Shown here piece by piece: positions 24,511 through 36,800 of a DNA stretch of 64,000 nt. The DNA is from Hippophae tibetana (lineage: Eukaryota; Streptophyta; Magnoliopsida; Rosales; Elaeagnaceae): positions 12,170,001 through 12,234,000 of the forward strand of contig CM072803.1 of assembly GCA_037013495.1 (NCBI GenBank), read 5' to 3'. Within the stretch, counting starts at the first letter, position 1. Every line of letters begins with the position of its first letter. Below the pieces are notes generated by a model, which made no database searches, was not told the DNA's origin, and saw only the letters and a program-made list of their open reading frames with translations. Made by a program: the position numbers and the translations under genes.

Positions 24511-26215
24511 ATCGTAACACAAACAATCTCAAAGCAAAAACGTTCAACAAGTCAAATTTGAAACTCAACAAAAAGAGTGCCAAGTAAATGCGATTTAATA
24601 TTTAAGCTAGGCTAGTAGATGCAAAGAAACAAAGGTATAATAAAAAGGCTCAAGAGGAAAAACTAAAGATACGTATACAAGGGTGGAAAGAAGGATCAAA
24701 CAGTCCAAAGATGGCCTAAATAATCTTGCTATCGAAGTAACACCTAGGATTTCACCTCGAGAGATACTACACGTGGATTCTAAAGATTGTTATAGGCATA
24801 GAAATCATTTAAGCAAGAATCCACACACACTTCTCAAAATATACATACAAACTCACAACATTAAGACATGTGTATAAGAAACAATTCATTTTAAGATGAC
24901 AACAAGAATCTAGTCATACATACACTTCAAGAAATACACACATCAAGATAGTCTTATTTCAATTTAAGTCAAAATCGTGCTAACCATAAAACATCAAAGG
25001 TCCCTCAAGCAAAGTTCATTTCACATGTAGAAAGTTAGAAGGAGAATGTCAACCGACCATAGACAAAAAAATTAAATTTTTAAAGTAGTAAAGGAAGGTA
25101 AACAGAGAAACAGATAAGTAACACAATAACAAAAAACTGAGATAGAAAAGATAGCCTCAAAGAAGATCATAGGCCAAAAACACAAGGATGTGCATCAAGA
25201 TAAATCATAAACACAAAATGTATAATGTTGTCTTTAGAGAGAGAAAGGTAATGAACTATACATAGTTGCCTCAAAAAAATCATCAACAACACTTACATCA
25301 TTGCTAGTCAAAAGAAGAAAATAAACTACCTAGCTAGTGAGCAACACTCCCAAGATAGAAAAGAAATAATGGATGCTACAAAAAATTTAAGCATGTGAGA
25401 AAAGCTATGGTTCTAACACAGAAACAATAAACATGCTTAGACCAGGTCAACACTATGAACACCAGGAATACCAACAAAACACATAAGTCTGGTCACATCA
25501 ATGCATGTAAGTTAAGAGTCCTAAATACAAGTACATAATCTATATGACATATAGATGCACAAAGCAAACCCAAAAAAAACATAGTACAAAGAAACAAATA
25601 CTCAAGAAAGTAACATACCTTATTTTTCTCCCAAAAGAAACATCTAAAGCATAAGAGAAGGAAGAACATGCAAAAGATGAACATAAATCAACATGAGACT
25701 AACAGAAAAACAACACACAACATACTAGGTATAAGAAAGAAGAACCTAATAAAATAGGTGATATGCATTCTATATGACATGACATGTGAATGAAAGGAAT
25801 ACATAAAGAAAATCCTAAAACTTTGACACTATATGATGATAACATATGACATGATGCTCATGAAAACAACCATAAAAGAAGTAAGCGGCAAGCAAGGAAA
25901 ATACATAAAAAGAGAATGTCAAAGTAACTAGTAGAAGAGAATACTAGTAACGGATCAAACAATTTGTCATAGCAGCAAGTAGGATAATTAGCATACTATG
26001 CAAGACAAAGAAGTAGAGAGAGAGAAAGATATGCATGAACAAGAAAACAAGGAACATGCAGACAACAAAACTTCATGGAGATATACAAACTCACAGAACA
26101 ACCACAGCCTACACAAAAGGTGACAAAGGGGACAAACATACAAAATGTGTGTATGTATAAATAAAGCTCTAGGATCGAGCATCCAAACAGTTAAGCCCAA
26201 ACAAAGATGAATCAT

Positions 26216-26225
26216 TCTGATACCA
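26216..26225 (-). other. Retrotransposon primer-binding site (initiator tRNA-Met type)
   Basis: The minus strand reads TGGTATCAGA, the standard plant LTR-element sequence complementary to the 3' end of initiator tRNA-Met. It lies two bases beyond a segment ending in TTCA that fits the 3' end of an LTR. Confidence 0.7.
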
Positions 26226-26227
26226 AT

Positions 26228-28020
26228 TGAAGATTCCAATAATAAGATCAATTTTTTCCAACTAAAATAGGTAACTTGGATCTAGGTGAGAGGTCAAAAT
26301 GCCAACCTATGGAATCTTTTCGCGAGCCCTATATCAATTTGGCCAAGCATATCTCACAACGTGAATTAAGCAATTAACAGAATAGAAGTAAAAACAACAT
26401 GTTTAATTAAAGACACTAAAAAAACTTATAGTAAGAAAGAACTAACTACAGTAAACACACTAGTAATGGTGTACCTCACATGCTTCTATTAGGACTAGCA
26501 ACAAACATATACATGGCAAACAACTAACAACTAGTGAGATAAGAATGCATATTAAATAACAAAGGTTTTCAATCACTTCAATACTTCATATATATAACAT
26601 ATTTGGTAAATGATAATTGTACTCTCATAGCATGTAATCAATTTAAACATAGCAAACCAAATAAAGAATCTGACACCTGTGACACCACCAGGGTATGGAG
26701 ATACAGACTCCTTAGAGACTTACATCAAACTCACATACACATAATAGAAATAAGTAAAATAAATTAATCAGGGAACATGTAGAATAATTTCCTACATCAT
26801 ACTGATCATGTATAACAACATTGATAGAGTTCTAGACCCGATACCCAAACAGGCTAAGGAGATACTAAGTCCTTTAAACTCCACTATGTAGGAGTATACA
26901 CCATTTAAACTTTGATTATACTATCCATAACTTCAAACATTCATAACACTATATATAACGAGATAAACCCACATAGAAACCCTATCTATTTGGTAACATC
27001 CTCGGGTTGTTTATGGAAACCACTCAGTAGCAAACACATCTACTATGCAATAAAACAGCTACAATCCTCACAAAAATAAACCTCCATTATCTCTACACCA
27101 GTCAGGACCTCTATCCAAACTATTTATTGTTGTCCTCACTTGCTACCTCTGTAACAACCTAGTTTGGCACATAAACTCAACTCTCCTAGAAAGCCAACAC
27201 CACCCAAAGTGGTGTGATAAGTAACCGAAGACTAAATATGTAAAGTGAATAAGAAAAATATGCACAAGGGCAACTATTATCCGACACGTGACTCTACATA
27301 TAAAAACCTACTTGATAACATAGCCTTGAGTACTGGCTCACACAGTCACGAATCACTAATACTAAACAACACTCAAGGTATTAGTGATCCAAAAATAGAA
27401 AAACGAGATATTAATTTGACAGAGCTTCACTGTATTTTTTTTAGATACCAAAAAAAGAAGAAATTGTGGATACTATAGAACTCAAATTTTCTACCTCGTC
27501 GTCCACCTTGCCAACTACTTCGTCAAGGATGGTAGTGAGCTTGGTGGCAAGGTGCTAAAAAGTCACATTTTTTGTTTCCATAAATATTGGCACCTGAAAC
27601 GAACCAAAAACACAAGTGACAATGTCGGCTCGCTAGCAAAAAATTCACTTGTTAACACCACTTTGAGACTAGCTCACAATAACAAATCACTAATACCGAA
27701 AAACACTTAAGGTATTAATTATCTAAAAACAGAAAAATGAGATATCAATTTGACAGAACTCTGATGCATTTTTCTAAATACCAAAAAAGAAGAAATGAAG
27801 ATGTATTTATAGAACTCGGATTTACCACCTCGTTAACCACCTTGCCAAGGGTTGTGGCGAGCTTGGTAGCAAACTAGGTGGTAAGATGCTAAAAAATCAC
27901 ATTTTTTTGTTCTAAAAATTAACCAATATTTTCTATAAATATTTGCACTCAAAATGAATAAAAAATACAAGTGACGATGATTGACTGGCTCGTTGAAAAC
28001 CATCTCTACTTAACTAACAT
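26228..28020 (-). repeat. LTR of about 1.8 kb belonging to the element with PBS at 26216
   Basis: On the minus strand the segment starts TGTTAGTTAAG (ending at 28020) and ends GGAATCTTCA (26228), so it has the TG..CA limits of an LTR and is followed after two bases by the primer-binding site. It contains duplicated blocks, one with a TATA box (TTCTATAAATAC at about 27806-27820). The right limit is inferred from the TGTTAG motif only, because no second LTR is available for comparison. Confidence 0.5.
27311..27995 (-). repeat. Two tandem copies of a ~340-bp promoter-containing LTR block
   Basis: 27311-27647 and 27648-27995 are the same sequence in order (tcactaatac.., gagatat.aatttgacag, taccaaaaaa.gaagaaat, cacctcgt..ccaccttgcca, agtgac.atg) with substitutions and small indels. 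The right copy keeps a minus-strand TATAAATA motif; the left copy has TATAGTATC at the same place. Confidence 0.75.
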
Positions 28021-30600
28021 ATATACTACAAAAACTAATCGCATAAAGTTTGTAAACATGTTTTGCATATAAAGTGTTCCCAGCACAATATCTTCCGACT
28101 CGTAACTTTTGAAAATGCAAAGTACTTGTTACTTCAAAATCACATAATTAGATATATCTAATTTTATTGTTGCAATTTAATTATGAAAAGTAACTACTGG
28201 TTGATCTTAAGTATTAGAACCTAATGAAAATTCTAGAAGTTTTTCTGCTGTTAGACTAGGATCTTCCATATTTGATCTATCTAATTTTATTGTTGCAATC
28301 TATGTTCTTCAGAGATGATATTACGGGTTTTGACCAAAAAAGAAGAAGGATGATTTTTTGGAAAATCTGGTTCTTTACAGATGATTTATTCCTCCCAGCA
28401 AATTAAACAGTAAACCCTCCTCTCCTTCTTCTTCTTTTTTTTCCCTCACTTTAATGACTTTTTTAAAGCATGTAATAATTATATTTCATATTTTTATAGT
28501 TACGGACATATTTTAGCATCTATATTTAGCTACTCATCAGTTAAAGCATGTATAATCTTTAAATTATAAGATGAACTCATACTCACATCGAAAATGAATT
28601 CATCATTGTTATAAGAATTTACACATAATAAAACTCCATATTTGAATTCAAAAGGAAAAAACAAAAAAACAAAATCAAAACCCTTGAATTAAAGAAGGTT
28701 ATATATTCTATGCACTGCTATAAATTTTACGCACTTTTAATCTTTTTCTTTTATTTTTTTATAAAATCAGGCCGATTTGATTGCAAATGATTTTTAGATA
28801 AATAACATTAATAAATCATAATAACATTTAAATGAAATTATTTGAAGGTATAGATATTAATAAATATAGAAATTTAAATTATGGAAAGATTCTTAAAATT
28901 CAGAAAAATATTTAATTATAACAAAAACAACATATACTATTAGATTGTTTTCATTTAAAAATTAAGATTATTTGATAAAATATGTCTTTTTTATAAAATA
29001 ACCCTTTTCTTTTTCGAATGAAATTAGAAACAAAGGTGGGAAATGGCCAACTTAGAAAGAAGATTTTTTTTTTTTTTTGGTTCAGTTAGAAAGAAAGAAA
29101 AATTGCTCAACACATTATGAGTAGAAAAAGAAAAGCAAAGGAAATCAAAGAGAGGCTGCTGGTAGGAGGTACCACATATGCTTGAAGAACATAATAGCAA
29201 GCTCTCACGCTCCACGCATGCAAAAAAAAAAATTAACAAATAATAAATAAGAAAAGACCTCCAATGATAAAATCAATTGGAAACTCTTAGTGTATTTTCT
29301 CGACTTATTTAACAATTTTAGAATTGTGTAATCATGATGTTCCAAATTGGTCTATGTTTGTTGATCATTTTGTCGTTTTGCAAATTAAAAGCTTTTTGCA
29401 CTTTAATTTAGCTCCAAGGCACCTACCATTTTTGTTTCATGTAACATAACCAACGTCCCAAATTCTGATGGACTCAATACCAAGAATCTGATTTACGCTC
29501 TGCCTGACAATCTTGTTCACAGCATCTGAAATCTATTCAGTTCCTTGTATGAATGTAATATAACATCATATTTGGGATTTTGGTACAATCACTTCATCTT
29601 CATTTATATTGAAGAAAAAAAATCATCTTTTTAATAAGTTTTCCTAAATAGTGAACCTTCATGTTCTTGCTAAATAATAGATTTTGTTGTTGCAGTTCAA
29701 TGAAATCAAAGTTGTATATCAGGAAAGAAAGAGAAAAGAGGGAAAAAAAGTTAAATAACTTAACAACTAACACAAATAACAATCAAAGAATCTAGTTAAT
29801 ATTAGTTATAACAAGATTAGATGAATTTGGTAAAACATTATTCATGTGGTAGAAGAATAAAAGAGGGAAAAAACTTGGAGAAAAAGTTCCGAAAATTATT
29901 TTATTTTTTATTGATTTTCAAATTATCATAAATAAATTCATTTCCATATGGGGCCAAATGTTCATTTTATCTCCATAATAAATAGAAAACCATGCAGTCA
30001 TTCACATATACGAGTATAAAGTTATGGAGGGGTGAGGAGTTGTGTCCCATCCAATCTCCCCTCGCTATGCCTTTGCCATGCACCCATCATTTTATATCCA
30101 AGTTTACCAAAATGACCCAATTTGTTAAGGGTGTGCAATAAGAAGAGTCTAGTTAATAAATTTTACAATTTGAGATTTTTGGTCATTTTTAAATAAAGAT
30201 ATTAAGTTACATATTTATAAATATAAATGTTTATAAATATAAGAGTGCGAGTAAAAAAAAAGTTATCATTCAATCCATTATATTAAGTTATTTGTATCAT
30301 TTAGCCATTAAATTATAAATAATATTATTTAATCTTTAACTTTAAAAAAAGAAACTATATTACTTTAATAAAAAAAATTATCAAAATAATATATTTTATC
30401 CTTAATTAACATTTTTCTATAGCAATGGGACTAAATGACCCACTTTTAATAATGACACCAATGGCCTAATATTTTTAATAATGACACCAATGGCCTAATA
30501 TAAGTAACGAAAGAAAATGAGAGGAATAGCTCCTTTCAAAATCGCAAACATGTCCAACAGTTAATTTCACAATCTGAATCTTCAATACATCTATAAACGT
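28021..30600. other. Intergenic region on the 3' side of AAPT, no gene seen
   Basis: No domain or intron-bounded frame was recognised on either strand. Apparent frames (29024-29239, 29600-29782, both minus) are low-complexity. A G+C-richer patch at about 30020-30140 has no coding signal. The 3' untranslated part of AAPT probably ends near 30600, where A-rich aataaaaataaa words occur on the plus strand, but no sure polyadenylation signal was identified. Confidence 0.45.
30444..30501. repeat. Exact tandem duplication, 29 bp x 2
   Basis: The unit begins ttttaataatgacaccaatg and ends gcctaatat. The two copies, 30444-30472 and 30473-30501, are identical. Confidence 0.9.
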
Positions 30601-30845
30601 AAGAGAATAAAAATAAAAAATAAAAAAGGAAAATTCGAAGGTAAATGAATTCTGAAACTCAAAATAATCTATTACAACAGTGAATCATTAAACCGTACGT
30701 ATAGCCATGTGTTCCCAACTGTCATCAACGTTATACGAAAATAATAATTATATATATATGACTCGCCAACTGGTTTTTAAAAAGGATGAGATTAAAAATA
30801 GGTATAGATGTGTAAATTCATACCTAGAAGAAAACATCAGCAGCT

Positions 30846-33800
30846 TCAAGCTTCTTTCCTAGTTATCCTGTCATTTAAAACATAATGTAGTGAGTAAAAA
30901 GGCAACAATATAAGAACTCCTTTATAAGGATTTGCACATTCAACTATGTTAAATGGAAATAAATATCCAAATAAATGTCTAGTCTTCATTTCATGGAACA
31001 TAAATTCTGATAATTTGGTGTAAAACAGAATATTCACTATTCATCTACGAAGAAAAGGGGTGAAGGGCAAAGTAGTAATATAAACTAAAGGTTAAAGCCA
31101 TTGATATTTTGAGTACTACATTGCCGACATCTATGTTATACTTGAATTCTTCCTCTTTTTTTCGTGAAGATCGTGTCCAAGCGACAAGACATGAACATGG
31201 ATATAAATGTGGGTACTTAACACATCAATTTGATGGAAAATTGAGAAAAATTTACATATCTAACATGCAAATATGTATGAAAAATTTTACGATTTTCAAT
31301 GTCATAAAAGTCTGTACAACCGGGATAACAAAACCAACATGTTGTGTAAATATAATACGTGAAAACAACAAAAATAACCCTTAAAAATTATAACCACAAA
31401 AATAGTACTTATTATGTCCACCTTATTTATTTTTACTATTAAAAAAACTTACAAGATCATTTAACAATGAACGTTGTCCAAATGAACGACGTTCAAATTG
31501 AAATATGGTTATTTAAACATCTTAAAACCTCATGTAGATACCGTTTTCTCACCTGAAGCAATATATTCCCAAGGCTGTTGTGATTTCGTGAATGACTGTT
31601 GTGGCAAAGTGCAAATAAAGTGCCGCTGAGTAAAGGGGGGAAAAAAGATGGTCAGGGAAAACAAAAATAAACTAATGTGAATGTAGAGGTGGTAATTTAA
31701 AAGCATTACATTTTCAACAAATGGAGCACGTCGAGATCGTGTGAAAGCTGATTATTGAATTGTTCATAGAAAACAAAAAAAAATGTCATACCTGTAAACA
31801 AACAGTAACCAAGAAGAACCAATCTCTCATCAACTACAGGTACTCTGCAACATAAGGTGGAAAGAACTCCATAAATGAGAGTTTTGTTACAAAGGAAAAG
31901 ACTAAATGTCAATTTTAGAGCTCGGAAAGCAAAACCAAATGTAACATACCCATCATTCAGTCTAGCTGTGAGTGCATTTGCAATAGCAAATGGGAGATAC
32001 AATAGTGACTGCAAAAGATTTTGAATTTATCTTTAGTAATGTCAGAGCATGTAAACTAAAGGTTTGCTTATACTGCACTAAAATGAGAAAATTATAGAGC
32101 ACAAAAAGTGCATACCATCTTTAATGAAAATAAAAATTCAAAAGCTATATTTCCTTCTCTTTTTCCTGATGTAATAACTTCACCCTACTTTTAATTTAAA
32201 TCAAATTATATGAAGACTTATACTGCTGTATAATAGAGGTAAAATTCATCGTTGCACAATAAACAGTTATTAGATCACAAAATTCTGCCACATGTAAATT
32301 TGAAACCATTAATGGAGGTTGACAAGTTCTAGAGTCAATGAAATTTGTAACAACCTTTGGCCAAACAAGTATTTAACAGGGTGGGGTGGCTCTCGAAGTT
32401 TGCTTGTATCAAATGGACATTTTAGTCACTTTGTTTTCACAATAAGTAAGTCATTCGTTTGGTAAAAATTGAACATATTATCACTTTTAAATAGTACAAT
32501 ATTATTTTATTAATAAAAAAATTTGATAGAGTAATAAACTATATCGAGTAGGATGAAATTATCATTTTAAAGTTTTCCATCTTTTATACCATCTCTGGTT
32601 CAATTTTGGAGTCATTTTTCAACTACATTCTCTCCATTTTTACATAGATCTTTTTTGTCAATCATTTTTATTCTCTCCATAGCTGAAAAAATAAACTACA
32701 ATATACCAACCACTATACCAATTGTTGCTCCAAACAATTTGGAGCTAGTATAGTGGTTGTTATATTATAGTTCATTTTTTTCAATTATAAAGAGAATAGA
32801 GAGGATTGACAAAAAGAATCTATAAAAAAATGGAGATAATGTAGCTGAAAAATGCTGATATTTTCAACTTTATAACTAAAAAAATGACTAAAATTAAACC
32901 ACAAAAAGAGGCAAGGATATAAAAGAGGAACTTTAAAATGAAAATTTTGTCCCATGAAATATGCTTTATTATTCTGTTGAATTTTTTATTAATAAAATAA
33001 TATTGTACCGTTCATAAAATGACTAACATATCTCAAATTTACTGAGAAAGTGACTTTTAAGTTTCTTGTGAAAGCAAAATGATTAAAATGTTCACTTGAC
33101 ATAAGCAAAATGACTCTTATGGTACTTAATCCTAATAAACATAACTTCAACGCAAATGATAAATGATAAATTAAAAAAAAGGATTAAATATATCGTCATA
33201 TCTTTGGACCCAAAGAATACCACCGTAACAATGACACTACAATAATTTGAGTGCAATATTTGTCTACAAAGTCTATATTGCCTTTTACCAATTCAGCATA
33301 ACCAGTAAACAATTGAACATTTAGTGAAATAGTAAATTAGTTTTTAGCAAACGTTATTTCAACATAAAGAAAACAGGAAAGGACAATGAACTAGGAGACG
33401 ATGTAAATGCCTTTGACTATTCATAATAACATCCTGCTAATAAAACTAGTTAAAGCAATATCAGTATCAAGAAATTAGCCATTGAATTCATACATTAAAC
33501 ATTTTAAAAGTCCATTGGAAGGAAAATGCCACATACCATGCACATTCCAGTTTTCAAGCCCTTTGGTTCATCACAGAGGTGAGCCAGAATCAGTCTTCCC
33601 TGCCAGTGAAAGCAACATTTTAATAACATTTGAACTAAAAAGCTTCATTACTTAACTGTCATTGACAGTAAATACGGTAAAGGCTTTTAGGAGACAAAAA
33701 AGGGGTGAGGATCCTGAAGCCGAACATATCTTAGTATGCACAGAAAAATCATCAAAAATGCACTTGGACACACCCACACATACAGGAAAACCAACATGTA

Positions 33801-36800
33801 CACAAGCGTATCCTGTCATAGCAAGTAAGAGAACACAAACAAAAAAGGAAATGCAAATAGGAGCCAATGCATTAGGAAAATTACATAAAATAACATCTAA
33901 AACTTTTAACAAAAACAACACCCCAAAAACATTGAATAGGATCCAATTAGCCGCATGTCAATATTAAACAAGTCTAATCGGTTAGAATTCAACTTGAACA
34001 ACATTCAACTACACAATGCTCAATTTAATTTAAAATTATTAGACTGGTTTTTTTAAAAATATAAATATATATATATATATATATATATGAGCTAAATATA
34101 AAGGATGCTATTTCAACTTATGATTATTAAAAATTAGTAGCCACTTTTCCAAATGAGTATTAATCTAGTGTATCATTAATAAGAGTGAACACGTGAAGAG
34201 GGGCAGTAGAAAGCAAAATTATCAATTTTACATAGGCAAAAGAAAAAATAAGGTTATTAAAGAAAGGTGAGTAGGAACAAAAGGGGCAGAAACTATTCCA
34301 TTTCTATCAAGATGTGCCAGACTGTCAGTAATAGGTTTTACCAATAGAGGTGAAATTGTCAAAAAAGTATGTTATGGAGCATATACCAGCAATACAAGCC
34401 AAAAAATCTCAAGAATAATAAGAAAATCTTGTCATCAAGCTCAGAGATATCTCACCACAAGGAATCCAAAAGCAAGTCCAGTTCCCACAATAACTAAATG
34501 AGGATAGTTTCCAATAAGATCTAATGGAGACAAATAATGCCTGCACAGAAAAAAATTTCAAAACCTAATCAATATACATTAAACCATTGTACATATAACT
34601 AACATGCAAGGAAAAAATCAAAAGCCAGATATCTGCGACATACCAAGCAAGGACTCCTACTAGAAGTACAGCAAAAGGGTAAAGCTGGGAAACAAAGATT
34701 GAGAAACACCTGTTATATCTACTATGGATCAAAAATTGAGATGAGAATATAATGATACAATGAATATACCATACCATTGCCAAAGCCAGTAGCATGCTTC
34801 CTTTTCTTGCCTGAACAACCTTGTAAACATTGAGCACACTGCCCAGAGATACAATATATCAAATCAGAGATGATAGCCATGAATATTATGCGTAAGCTTT
34901 CATGAGGGTTATTAACTATTTGGAGATTAAACTATTATTATGCAGCCAAATTAAGAGTAGATAAGGAGAGTAAAACAAAATTTAAATTAGAGAAGATACA
35001 ATAATCACAAACACCAACATACTTGAATGTAACTGTGGGTGTAACAGCAAACACTATCATAGCGAATAGTACAATGCTGTTTGTCGGGATTTCTGGAGCC
35101 AAATGAAGAAAGAAATTAAATTAACATGATAAGCAGTCATCAATATCAAACCAAAAGTAAGAGGCACATTAAACCAGAGGCGGAGAAGATAGAACTTTGT
35201 TATACAATCAACATGGGGAAAGAACAGTTTCCAAGTGGAAAAATGAAAGGGGGCAACAAAAAACATATTCATGAAACAGAGAACCACATCAAGAGAAATA
35301 CAGTCATGCACAGAGATGAATGCAGATTAAGTAGGATGAAATGTTCTACTACTAATTAATTATTGAAGTGAATTGACAACATAAAATGGAGGGGGGAAGA
35401 TGTAAGAGAATAGATTATAGACAGGCAAGGCAACCCTCTGAAACCAATGAAAGCTACATAGAAGCCAAAAGAAGGGAATGAAATTACTTGTACAAAAAAA
35501 GAGAAAAATATATCATCACTATACAAGGAAACAGCCGATGTTCAACACGGTAAGAATAGGTTTCTAGTAAGGAAGAGAAACTTGGGAAGTGCAAAACAAG
35601 AATAAAATGTGAATTACTCATAAAGATGTTTCAAAGGAGGCACAAAAAATTTGACAAAATACCAATCACAGAGCAAAATACCTTTTTTAACAAATGTAAA
35701 TTTCACATAGCAATTAGAATCTTGATTTTAGATCAAAAGGATACTGTTAAACAGAGACTGAAACTAGGATTTCAGAATTTAATTCCATATGGTTAGCTCA
35801 GCACAAAAGTAACTCCAAGTCGACACATTTTCAAGACATTCTTACCACTGATAATTGGGACCCAACTAAAAATTGGTATTGACTTTCCAAATTGTTGAGC
35901 CCACCACTCAGCACCTAGAAAACATATAAAACTCAAATCAAGCTTGAATGACATCTAGAGAGGAGATATAGCAAGCAAGAAGTTACATTGTATTGTAAAT
36001 TATACAAGTATGAGCTTGTAAGTCAACAGTACGAACTTACCCACAATGGCTGTGAAAAAGTGACCCATATATATGAGCATGAGACCCTCTGTAGGCCCAT
36101 TTATAGCGGGAAGGATAAGGGTGTTGGTAAAGAAACTGTATTTAAAATAGTGAAAACCATATTACTATGAGAAAAACTATGTATACATGTTAAATATAGT
36201 AGCTTAAAAGCTTAATAACTCACTGTTCCCATGTTGCACAGTAAAATGGTACAGCGGAAATCACCCAAAACCAGAAAGTTTTTCTTCCACACATAGCAGT
36301 GCTCCCAAACGCCAATGACTCAAACTACTCAAGATTATAAAAAGTAGAAAAAACAATACAGTATATTATGAGCCGATGCATATGACTAAAATCCAGCAAT
36401 ATAATATGCCAATAAAATGAGACAGATGAAGGCATACCGCACAAGCAAGTGCATCACATCCTGTGGTGCATTGAGAAAGCAAGAATATATTATGTCAATG
36501 TCACACACTATAAAAGGAAAGGAAAAAAAATACAAGATGAGAGAACTTTACCATGGTCAAAAAGCTCCCCCAAGGGACTTGAAGAATTTGTGCGTCTTGC
36601 TTGCTTTCCATCAACAGCATCAAAGGTCTTACCATGCAAATTTTGACATGTAAAAATGGAAGTTTTTAGCAAACAGATAGTACCATTATAGAATTTAAGA
36701 AAAAAAAGAGGAAGGCAATATAGTTTGGATAAATTCCAGCATACCTGATATAAAAAGAGAAGCAATCCATGAGCAAAATGAACCCATCTTGGGGGAGGTG

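Larger units (their letters stand above)
22160..26215 (-). mobile_element. Non-coding interior of an LTR element (LARD-like)
   Basis: This 4 kb lies on the internal side of the primer-binding site at 26216 and shows no gag, protease, integrase or reverse transcriptase peptide on either strand. It carries a long pyrimidine tract (24414-24510) and an imperfect ~105-bp duplication. A large retrotransposon derivative that lost its coding domain is the simplest reading. No second LTR is recognisable on the left, so the element is incomplete or its limits are unclear. Confidence 0.4.

Noticed and set aside
31109-31384. 91-codon plus-strand frame
   Set aside because: It lies within AAPT intron 17, antisense, with no recognisable motif.
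33652-33967. Overlapping 89- and 101-codon frames on opposite strands
   Set aside because: They lie in intron 13 of AAPT next to exon 14; neither has domain similarity.
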